Shown here: one piece after another, positions 40,361 through 50,290 of the stretch
Layout of the letters: each line of letters begins with the position of its first letter
How positions within the stretch are numbered: the first letter of the stretch is position 1
Made by a program: the position numbers and the translations under genes
Assembly: GCA_013397435.1 (NCBI GenBank)
Contig: VZRG01000887.1
Coordinates: 25,001 to 89,000 of the forward strand
Source of the DNA: Erythrocercus mccallii
Taxonomy: Eukaryota > Chordata > Aves > Passeriformes > Dicruridae
DNA length: 64,000 nucleotides
Reading direction: 5' to 3'
Notes under the pieces: model-generated
What the model saw: the letters and a program-made list of their open reading frames with translations, nothing else
The model's database searches: none
Told to the model about the DNA's origin: nothing

Positions 40361-42345
40361 GAAAAAGTGTATGTATCTTCGTTATCTTAGTATGTCTATG
40401 AGTGCATATATAATGTTTTATTGGTGTATAAAAGCAAACATAATCCTGAGTCCAAGCAGAGTGGCAGACTTGCAACAGTCATTAAAGTTTACTTGCAGCT
40501 TAAATAGCAGCTTCCCTGCTGTCTTTATGGGATGTATCTGGTAGAACGGTTGTTTGTTAATGTTTAGACAGTGTTTTGAAGGTGGAACACGTTTATTAAG
40601 TGTTGAATATTGTCAATGTTACTTATCTCTTATTGTTATGTGTGGCTTTATGTACAGCTAATCAGGGTGATCTAGCAGCAAAAAATAGTTATTTGTAGTT
40701 TCATACAATCGTGATAGTTTTCAGTGTAATCTGTTATTTCTAATGTTTTATTCCTGTTTGCTCTGAAATTTTAAGAATTTTCTCTGGTAGAAAACACGTC
40801 TTTTCTCTGTCCTGGCTTCTGTATGGTCTAATACCTTTGCTCAATAACCCCACCATTCCATTGCTACTAACACAATTGTTCACTGGGCTATGCTGCAGAC
40901 TTGATCTGTAGAATGATCTGAGGTGAAATCACCTTCTTTGATGTTTTGGGAAACCATTTTCAGGGCTAACTCATCCCTGGAGTTATCTTTTGTCATATTT
41001 TGTGATATTGAAGTATTAGAACAAAGTTAAACCTGTTTTTGAAGCTCCTTGTATTACTAGGAATAATGATTCATGTAAATTTCCACTCTGAGGCCTATAT
41101 TTGCAATTGTAGTGAGAGTGAGATGATGAAAACATAAATGGAATGGGTACAACCACCATCTGATATATAGCTAGTTGGTGGAGGAATACTGAACAAAAGC
41201 TACATCAGCAGAATTGTTTCTACACACACAGAGTGTAAAAGAGAAAAGAAGACAAAAAGAGAATAGAACCTCTGTGCCCCAATCCTCAATAAACTGTGTT
41301 TCCTCACCTGTACCCATGTGTGGTAGCATTTTCTTTCCTGGTACCCTGCTGCACTTCCTTATGCCAGTGAGACTTAATGATATGGTCTTATTGATATGCT
41401 GATACTCTTGGGCTACCCAGAAGTGTCCCCATCTCTCTGCCCCTCTTTTCTCACTGCAAGTTTGGATCCTTAAACTCCATTGCACTGTGGAGAGTATCAA
41501 GGAGAGCACAAATCAGTTTTAAAGGATGGGTGCAATTTGTGCACAAAGACATATATGTATGTGTGTGTAGATGAAAACACATATCTGTCAGTCTGTTTGT
41601 CTGCCTGTCTGTCTATCTGTTTGTCTGCCTTTATCTTTGTAGCTGTAGGTTTGGGGTTTTTCTTTTTCAATTAAAATACATAGCATTTTGCTGATGTTTA
41701 CAACCCCTATGATTAAACTAAAAAGAGTTGCTTGAAAACAGTATTTCATGGTGATTGGACCCAGTAAGTATCACGATTGCTATGTCTTGATCTAAATATC
41801 AAGGCAACATTTTTCTTCCAGTTTGTATGTAGCATCTTTCAGATGTTTGAAGTCCTACCTTGTGTGAGTGGAGTTCTTTTCCCAGGCATCCTGAAGTACA
41901 AGTGCAAATTTCCATCAAATTTAAATAAGGTATTTCCTGTAATAATGAATAATTGTGGCTGCTCTCTGGTCTGCATTGTAATTAACCATGATCAGACTTG
42001 TTAGGGAGAGATATTGCTCCTGTTACAATTTGCCAGCTTAAACAAACTGTAGTAATTTACTTGCAGAATCACAGGGACAAGAAGTGCTTCTGCTGCAGCC
42101 ATTTCTCCGTAAAAGCAGAAGAATAAACTGATAGCTGAGTATGAAAAGCCACCACTGGTAGCAGTAGCTGTTCAATTTTTGTAGTTTGTAGTAATGACGC
42201 TTTCCCTAGATGTGTTTGTAATATTGTACGGTGTGATAGTCGTGAGTAAGTTAAATCTGGTGCTGTGGCTCAGAAAAGAGAAAGTGACCCTTTTATGTTT
42301 TATTTAGCAGATATTTCTGCAAGGTAAATGTGTATGTAAAAAAAA
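40361..42345. other. Non-coding DNA before the assembly gap
   Basis: A 112-codon minus-strand open frame at 41171-41509 shows no domain and overlaps a plus-strand frame (41214-41402). It is probably chance. A degenerate TCTG/TTTG repeat lies at 41585-41630. The stretch ends in eight A (42338-42345) directly at the gap. Confidence 0.6.
41585..41630 (+). repeat. Degenerate (TCTG)n tetranucleotide repeat
   Basis: Imperfect TCTG, TTTG and CCTG units. The translated run of Leu-Ser/Cys in an overlapping open frame is a by-product of the repeat. Confidence 0.8.
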
Positions 42346-42600
42346 NNNNNNNNNNNNNNNNNNNNNNNNNNNNNNNNNNNNNNNNNNNNNNNNNNNNNNN
42401 NNNNNNNNNNNNNNNNNNNNNNNNNNNNNNNNNNNNNNNNNNNNNNNNNNNNNNNNNNNNNNNNNNNNNNNNNNNNNNNNNNNNNNNNNNNNNNNNNNNN
42501 NNNNNNNNNNNNNNNNNNNNNNNNNNNNNNNNNNNNNNNNNNNNNNNNNNNNNNNNNNNNNNNNNNNNNNNNNNNNNNNNNNNNNNNNNNNNNNNNNNNN
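42346..42600. other. Assembly gap (255 N)
   Basis: A block of undetermined bases. It is bounded on the left by A8 (42338-42345) and on the right by T19 (42601-42619). The true length and content are unknown. Open frames that cross it are artefacts. Confidence 0.99.
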
Positions 42601-42619
42601 TTTTTTTTTTTTTTTTTTT
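42601..42619 (+). repeat. Poly(T) tract, 19 T, at the gap edge
   Basis: An uninterrupted run of 19 T begins exactly at the end of the gap. Homopolymers are a usual reason for a sequencing break. Confidence 0.9.
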
Positions 42620-43959
42620 GTAAGAAATACAAATGACCTTGTGCTCAAATACAGATGCTGCTTGCACTAGAATGATCTCTATGGACTCAGTAGCACTGTA
42701 TCTGGACACTTGGTCAGCCTCTGTTTATCTGTCTTTCTCTTTTTGTGTTAAGAACTGCTCAAAACATTACTGTCTAGTTACTGCAGTGTCTTTCATTTAG
42801 ATTCTGTTTATTGACTAAACCACAAGGATTCATGCCCAAAGTACCAGCAGCCTATGCTTGAATGATTTTGATTTTCTAACATCAGCCCTGGGGTTTGTTT
42901 GAAAAATGTACATACACTGCAGCTTTAACAAGTCAAGTGACTGCATGATTTTGACCATGGATTAAAGTATATCTGAAGATCATTAAATTAGGAAAAAAAG
43001 GTGGTGCAGGGAAATAAATGTAGTAGTCATCGTACTAGTACTGTGCATGTGTGACACATGTTTTTTGTCTTTTCATCTTCTACAAGAGCCAGAAAGTTTC
43101 CTGCTGTTCTCTTTCCAGCTATTGACAAATGATTGCCAGATGTGAGATCTTTGCTGTGCTCTTTCCCCTTCACAAACCTGCAGTGATGAGATATTTGATT
43201 CTCCCTTGCCCATTTCATCTCTTTTCCACATCTGCCAGAGACACACAGGCTATACATCCCTACATGAGAGTTTAAAGTTTATTCAGCTCCTCCACTCCCC
43301 CAATAAAACATTTAGAGACAACAGAATGAAGTCCATGTGACTCTCCATAAATCTCGATGCATTTCAGAGTAAGTTTTTTTTTTCATTTGTACATATCTAG
43401 GCAAGTTTGCTTTATGTTTTGGCCTATATTTCACGTATAAACTTATACAAACATACATATATATGCACATGTGTATATGGAAAACATAATGTCAGTTTGA
43501 GACTCCTCAGGAGTTCCTGTCATTGTCACGTTACATGAATCTCGCCTTCTGAAGCTGAAGCTAAGCCATAACATTTCATAGGGTTGTCTGATAAAGTTAT
43601 CGAAATGAGCAACTGAAAGAAACTCATGGATGATATCTGTGCTGTGAAAGATTTTAAAACACTTTAAAAAACATAGATGGAAAAAAGTGTGTCTATTGCA
43701 GACTGTAGATGATGTGTTACTTCTCACTTTTCTCCAGTTTTACTACTGGATTTCTAGAAAATTCTGAGACTTTCCTTCAAAGTAACTTTCTGTAACCTAA
43801 GGCATGAACTAATTTTTATCTTAGCAGAAATAACTCTGAAGTGACCACACACATAATCAGACTCATGCACAAAAGTTTTCTGGCACTGCTATCTAGTGTT
43901 TGTATTGATGGGGGTTCTTTTTCCCTTCCAAGTCTGCTTTTACATATGTCTAGTGAAAG

Positions 43960-44034
43960 AAAAAAAAAAAAGAGAAAAGCCCCAAACAAATATGACCCCC
44001 CCACCCCCCCACCACAAACAAACAAACAAACAAA
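43960..44034. repeat. Low-complexity cluster: poly(A), C7-A-C7, (CAAA)5
   Basis: A11 at about 43961-43971, then CCCCCCC-A-CCCCCCC at 43996-44010, then five CAAA units at 44015-44034. The minus strand of the C block is G7-T-G7, which could fold as a quadruplex. Confidence 0.85.
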
Positions 44035-44929
44035 GGAATGAAAATGGAGAAAGAGACAGAGGGACAGATTTCCAGCTCCTGACCTTCCTATCAGGTGGGC
44101 TAACACAGTTGGCCTTTCTGTTTTAAGACTGCACTTTTGGCAAACTGAGCAAATCTTCAGTCCCTGAAACAGATCAGCAATTTCTTTTTAATTAGAAAAA
44201 AAAGCCAGTAAAATGTCTGCCATATGTGCTCAAAATAGTGGATGGAAGTTCAGGAACAGAGCAGTTTTAATCTAAAAAATGCAAGACGCTGTTTTGTTAT
44301 TCCAAGGTTGTAGTTGTACCTGTATGTTACCATTTCTGCCTATGCCTGTTGAGAAGTGATGGCATATCCTCGTCTTTAGCATGTTCAGACTCACTGTTTC
44401 GCTTCTGCTCCTTCTAAGATGTCTAGATACCTCCCGTAGAGAAAAATACCTGAAACTTGTGAGAAGAAAACTGTAAGAGAAAATCATCTTCCCACTGAGC
44501 AAAACAAAACCCCAAAACCAAGCTGAATGTGACTAAAACTTCTTTAAGATTCCAATTTTTTTTTGCATTCTGCTTTTGAAGATGATAGGATAGTAAGATA
44601 ACATTGTAGGTTAGAGATCATTGGCTATATGGTTACCATTTCAATTTCTTCTTTTTTTTTTTTCCCTGTTTAAAGAAAGGACAAATTATTTTTGAAGGAG
44701 CATAAAAAACTTCACACCTTGAAAATCAAGGCGAACAGTTGTCAGTCTTTTCATTAAACAATCAGGCTTGAAACTCCAGTAGGATGAGATGAGATACTTC
44801 AGAACACTTGACTTAATTTGTCCTTACTAATGCTCTGACTGGTTTCTCATGTCTTCCTTCTTCTTTCACCATGGTTACTTGGGGAGGTAGAGAGGTGCTA
44901 AGCAATGGAGGTGTCATCCAGCCTGTGCT

Positions 44930-45290
44930 CTGAGGGAACGTCCTTCAGAGGACGACTTGTCACTAGCCGTCAAGGAAGAGAGTGGCTTTGTGGTCTCTGA
45001 ACATCTGGCAGAGCTGAACAGGAAGCTGAGGGGGTGTCATTAATTGTGATGAAATAATTTAAACCATCAGGAATAAATGAGGCTGTTAAGCTAAGTTCAG
45101 ATTCCATTTGCTGTGCACATGTGTCTAGCAGCCTGTGTGCAGTTAAAAAAAAGAAATGAGTTATATTAGCTTGTGAGTAGAAGTGAAACAGATACTGTAA
45201 ATGAAGTGAGTTACAGTGTGATGACATCATGTAGAACAACATTCAGAGAGTGAGTTTTGTAAAATCAGCATGCAGGAAAGTGGCATGTTA
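44930..45290. promoter_or_regulatory. Candidate conserved non-coding element with a small hairpin
   Basis: CGTCCT-TCAG-AGGACG at 44939-44954 is a perfect 6-bp stem with a 4-base loop. Clustered AT-core motifs (cattaattgtgatgaaataa from about 45038) follow. No simple repeats of note. Regulatory role is inferred from motif density only. Confidence 0.22.
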
Positions 45291-45582
45291 CTTTGATAAA
45301 GTTTTGCTTAAGATTGCATCTGATGATGATGGGTAAAGCAAACAATGGTTTGGTGCATGATTTGCAAAATGTACTCCACAGTTTCCAAACAGAAGGCTAT
45401 CTTGTGAACAAAACTTTTGCCTAAAAGTTTTAGCATAACTTACCCATTATTCTGCACATGTCAATCTGTTACATTTGGAACTGGGCCACAGCAGAGATAT
45501 TTACAAATAAGGACTTGAGACCCATGTGCAGAGAGATATAATTGAAATTTTGTTAGCTTCATTTTGTTGAAGGTAGAAAGGG

Positions 45583-45748
45583 CATTTATTGACATGATAT
45601 TTTCCTCACTTTGTGTCAACTGTCCCAATAAATGAAGAAATTATACTGCATCAGATTTCAGGGAAGTAAGGAAATACATAATCATGAACTGGTTGAAAAA
45701 CGAGTAAAAGAATGTTGGGTAAAAGGTCTCCATTTCCTTTTTACTTGA
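45583..45748 (-). repeat. Right copy of the 166-bp near-identical inverted repeat
   Basis: The reverse complement of this segment matches 39788-39953 at 165 of 166 positions. At the one difference this copy has CpG (45701-45702) and the left copy TpG, so this copy carries the likely ancestral base. There is no A-rich tail or obvious flanking direct repeat here, consistent with its being the resident source sequence. The copies are 5.6 kb apart and enclose a CR1 fragment and the gap. Confidence 0.9.
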
Positions 45749-48700
45749 CTGTTCCTCAAGTAGGAATTATCAGCATTCATAAACATACAGACAAAATGGC
45801 TGTACAAAGCTAAATTATTTTAAATAGTTATTAAATGCAAATGCACTTGTTTCTAAAAATGGATAGATGCAAACTGACTTTTGCTGAGCAGTGACCTAAG
45901 AAAGCAGAAATGGTTGAAAGTGATAGTTGTGGGCATCTCTAAAATGAAGAAAGGCCACAAATTTACAGATTTATCCCAGGCAGGTTTTTGGCATCTGGAC
46001 TAATACTGCAAGACTCTAGCTGAAGGTAGGATACACAGCCAGAGGTCACAGCCCATGCTTTAACTATCGTCAGCATATGTACTGGTAGGCTGCTTGCAGT
46101 GATACAGCTGGAAGACTGCTTTAAATTCTGACACCTACCAGCAAATTGTTGTTGGGTTTTCTTCCTGTAGGCAGAAGAGACCATGGGTACATGATTGGAC
46201 TTTCTTCTGTCTGTGTTACACTCAGCTGCTTTCGTTCCATTGTCCAGTTGCCTGTTTGTAGAATTCCAGTTTTCTTTGCTCAGCTCCTATTTGGAAATGA
46301 GAGTGCTATAATATCTAAATACATGAATTTCCAGTAGATGAGTTTTGGTTAGATAGATCTGGCATCCCAGGTAAATTTTTCCATTTCCCTTGAAGGAGTC
46401 AGTGTTGAAAATAGTAATTACAAAGTAGTCCTTTTTTTAAAAAAAAATGGTTATTCTTTTGGACTTTAAAACTATTTTAATTGCTAAACTTGGATGTATT
46501 TTGTGTGAGTCACTTATATTATCTTGTCTAAGGATGCCCACACAGGATGCAATGGTACAGCAAAATGATATTTGATCACAGGAAAGACAGTGTACGGAAC
46601 ACCAGTGTTTGTAGAGTATAAACCTCTCATTGTGTACCTTGTAGGTGCAGTAACTGTTTTTATTTTTATATAGAAGTACTAAGGAAATGCTTGTGATAAA
46701 AAAATGTTATATGCAGTTTTGACTGAAAAGATTTTAAAATTTGCAGCTGTGAGTTCTATACCAGGCCTTCCCTCTGCCTGTAACAAGAAATCAATACTAT
46801 GTTTATCAGAAAATTTAGGCTTGTATCAGAGCATTCTGTAGAGTGCTGGGAAACTATTAAAGTGTGTGGGAGCAAGAGTCAGAAAGTGAATGCCTGGGCC
46901 CTGTAAGGAAACTGACTGAACACAGCCTGGGTCCTGGAGGTGCTCAGCACTTTCAATCCCTGTTGAGATTCCAAGTAAGATGAAAAAATGGTGCATGTCA
47001 GATTAAGGGATCTTAAAATGTCTATATGTACTGAACTGCAGGCCAGTGAATTTGAAAAGTTTGGGTTTGGACAGTTAAAATATTACTGGTATTTCTAAAT
47101 GAAAAGCATGTTAAATATTTTTTTCCCTAGAGTGCTTTAATAACTGTAGCATAGGTCACACCTCACTTTGGACATACTTGAAATGTTTTTGCAGTATATT
47201 TATGTCATGTAGTTTGCTGACATGAAGTTGCAGAAAACAAAATTAAGAGTTTGGGTTTTACATGTTTCTGCCGTATCTGAGACACTAGAATTCTCTACCC
47301 ATCCTTTCCAAAAAACTTTTTCCTTTTGCAAGGCCTGTGAAACCCCTGCAATGTACATACTGGCCTTCTAGACTGTCACTTTCCTTCTGCCTAATTCCTA
47401 TCATACATCAACCACATTTGTTTTCATGCTGCTTGAAGCTGTGAAGAAACAATTCTTCAGTGGTGTTACTAGAAAATGAATAAATAAAAGCTTTGTGTTC
47501 CCCAGATTAGTTTCTTTGAGCTAATATACAATGAGAGATATTTCTGTGAAACATTCTGTGTGTGTGTTTTAGATTATTTAAATGATTGAGTCAAACTATG
47601 ACAGAGTAGAGGAGGAGTAAGAAGGAACAAAATAACTGCAGCATGATCAGATAGTGCTGCAGACATTGTTAAAACCTAGACTAAATCTGAAAGTAAACCC
47701 TGAGAATGGGAGGCGAGGATGGCAGTACTAGATGGATGTAAATGTTAGTGTGCTAGCTGCAGTGTAATGCAAACTGTTCAAATTACTTTAATATTAATAA
47801 AAATGCTATTTTAAGGATCCTGTTTTCTCTGACAGAAATAAGTAAGCCTCCCTCTCTTTCTGAAATCATGTTAGGCTAAAAAAATATTCAGAGGTTTAAA
47901 TTGAACCCATTTTGTGCATGGAAGATAAATGTACTTTTCAGTCAACTTACCTTGTTTTGTAAAGCTCTTGTGTGAGGTTCATGATCTAACAGGTCAAATA
48001 TTGTGATTGTCAAACAAGTTTTTGTGCCATATTTTTGTTATCTGTTAGGGTCTTTTTGTTTGTCAGTTCTTAGAATGCTGAAGAAAGTTGCTCAATCTTC
48101 TGGATAAAACAGCTACATGCTCTACTCTCAATTACAGTTAGGTATTTTTTTTTCTTTCCTAGGATGAGAATTGTACCCTTTTAACCCATTGTCCCCTGCC
48201 TCATTAAGTACAAATACCCTCCAGACACTGCTTTCTCAAGGCACATCAAAGTTTGTTATAAATACAACTCAACATTTGTGGGCAGTGCTGTGTTGCGTTG
48301 CTTTGCTACAAAAAATATTTCACTTGCATGTTAAGTTTATTAGATATCCCTTATGTAAACCAAAGAGGTGCTCTTTGATGTTCAGACAAATCATGGTTTT
48401 AGCAACTAACAATAAAATCACTAGTTAAGTTGTGCAAGAAACTTCCCTCAAATGCTGTATCAGTTGGCTATAGAGTTCTTTTCATTGCTGGAAAAAAAAA
48501 TTAAATAGAAAACAAAATACATGACTTTAAGTAACTGAGATGTTCACAGAACTTCCTTACATTTGGCACCAACACTTAAGCTCACTCAGTTACAGGTTTG
48601 AGTACTGCAAGGATTGGGCCTGACTTTAAACAAGAGAGCTAATGGGTGCTACATGGCCCTGAGTGTCCTGCACAAGGCACCTGCTAATTTCAGTGACATT

Positions 48701-48821
48701 TTGGAAACCAAGCAGTTATGAAAACCAGACCAATAGAGTTTAATCCCCATTAAAGAAATAAAAATTGTTCTGAGGGCCATTTCAGTGGCAGCTAGTAGAC
48801 AAAAACCAGTGCCACATTTTT

Positions 48822-48887
48822 CTGTATGCATTGTTTGTTTGTGCATTCGGATCCCTGTATGCATCGTTTGTGTGTCTGATTACATCC
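48822..48887 (+). repeat. Two-unit 33-bp diverged tandem repeat
   Basis: Both 33-base units begin ctgtatgcat(t/c)gtttgt and end atcc, with about three quarters of positions identical. An old local duplication is the simplest reading. Confidence 0.6.
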
Positions 48888-49840
48888 TTCCAGTGCTTTG
48901 CTACCATGTGTATGTGTTTTCTTTTAAGAAGCTGGTTTGAAGCATGCTGTTTTCTATGGCATCAACAGGTAGCAAAAAACCCATATGATAAACTCACAAA
49001 CATTATTTTTATTAATTGAGCAATTAGAGTCTGATGTAGCAAGCATTCCTGGACTTGTCTTTGATTGTGTTTGATTTATTCCAATTTACAATTAACTGAT
49101 GCAGTAGAAGCCCATACGTAACAACATGAAGGGTTCTTTTAAATTTATTCTGTGCTAAGAAATAAAAAATGGCTGGCCTAATGCTATTTAAGAAAAAAAA
49201 GTAGTTACTGGAAAATTTAAGCAGAGAGGCTGTTGCATCTGCATCTAGATTTTCTTCAATAAAGCAACTTTTTAATAATGATCTCTTGATTACCACCATC
49301 TATATTACTAAGAGTATGTCTCATTTGTGTTTGTGAATCAGGATAAAGATTTCTGAACAAAATAGCCATGAGTTATTTGTTCAGTGTTTTCCTAATGAAA
49401 GAAGGAAGATAATAAAACCACATTGCAGAGTAGAAATTCATTGTAGCATTATACCTGGACTTCTGTTGAACTACCTTAAGCATGTCAATGAAACAAAGCA
49501 CAAATTTTTCAGTTGAGCCATGTAGACAAATCTGAATTAGATTTCATTTGCTTTATAAAAGTTAGTGAGGCTAGCTGTTATTCCGTCTTTACTGAAATGG
49601 AAATATATATCTAGTAGAGCTGAGGTTTATAGTGGAAATCTGGAATGGCATAAACAAGAAAGAAGTGGGATTGACAAAGTGGTTTTTGTTAGATCTGTAA
49701 TTAAAAGTTAAACAAATAATTGGATAGATATCACTGCTAGAACTGGAAAAAAGATAATCATGACTATAATAATTTTTTAAGAAGGGGTGAAAAAAAAGAG
49801 AAAGAAGTCTATCATTTGCCCACATAAGCACCTTTCTTTC

Positions 49841-49895
49841 CTTTCAATCCATCTATCCTTTGAATCCATCTTTCCTTTGAATCCATCCTTTGAAA
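49841..49895 (+). repeat. 17-bp tandem repeat, about 3 units
   Basis: Units ctttcaatccatctatc, ctttgaatccatctttc, a shortened ctttgaatccatc, and a trailing ctttgaa. A small minisatellite. Confidence 0.8.
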
Positions 49896-50089
49896 ACCCA
49901 CCTGGTTTTCAATTTTTTTACATGTTTTCATAGTTGAATAGATGTTGATACTTAATTTGTATGGTACTTGAGTTCTGTTCCTTAGGTATACTATCTCACA
50001 CGTGTATGTGTGCTTTGTTGCCTAGAAGGGAGGTTTGAGGGAGCAGGTAAACCAGGATGGATAGGTATCAAAAACTGTTGTCTAAAGAT

Positions 50090-50125
50090 GTGGCTATCAC
50101 TCTGCCACAGTGTGGCAACAGCCAC
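50090..50125. repeat. Nested inverted repeat
   Basis: Inner arms TGCCACA (50103-50109) and TGTGGCA (50111-50117) have one base between them. Outer arms GTGGCT (50090-50095) and AGCCAC (50120-50125) flank them, giving a hairpin with an unequal internal loop. No known RNA family is recognised. Confidence 0.6.
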
Positions 50126-50218
50126 GGCATATCTCTCCATTGTTCTGGGACCTGTGTCACCAGTAAGAGACAGAGACTCATTTAAGCTGAAATTGTCTGA
50201 GGACAAAGTTTTCCCTTT

Positions 50219-50290
50219 ATAGAATCATAAAATGTCTCAAGTTGGAAGGGACCCATAGGGATGATCTAATCTAACTCTCTTTTTGCAAGT
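50219..50290 (-). mobile_element. Short CR1 LINE fragment, 3' end, antisense
   Basis: It starts with tagaatcataaaatg and continues caagttggaagggacccata and atgatctaat, matching the reverse complement of the CR1 3' terminus. About 70 bp are recognisable before similarity fades. It is an inactive relic of the same LINE class as the copies at 40156 and 62296. Confidence 0.85.

Larger units (their letters stand above)
42620..45582. other. Non-coding DNA between gap and right repeat copy
   Basis: No gene recognised. Open frames at 43443-43727 and 43816-44106 (minus) have no domain. A low-complexity cluster at 43960-44034 and a candidate element at 44930-45290 are listed separately. Confidence 0.6.
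45749..50218. other. Non-coding DNA, no gene recognised
   Basis: Scattered short open frames have no domain. Two minor tandem repeats (48822-48887 and 49841-49895) and a nested inverted repeat at 50090-50125 are listed separately. Confidence 0.65.

Noticed and set aside
41171..41509. A 112-codon minus-strand open frame
   Set aside because: No recognisable family and overlapped by a plus-strand frame of similar quality.
41585..41630. Leu-Ser-Val-Cys-like repeat peptide in a short open frame
   Set aside because: It is the translation of a degenerate TCTG microsatellite.
42293..42709. Open frames of 97-138 codons across the N block
   Set aside because: They exist only because undetermined bases were translated as X; the flanking residues are Lys or Phe runs from poly(A)/poly(T).
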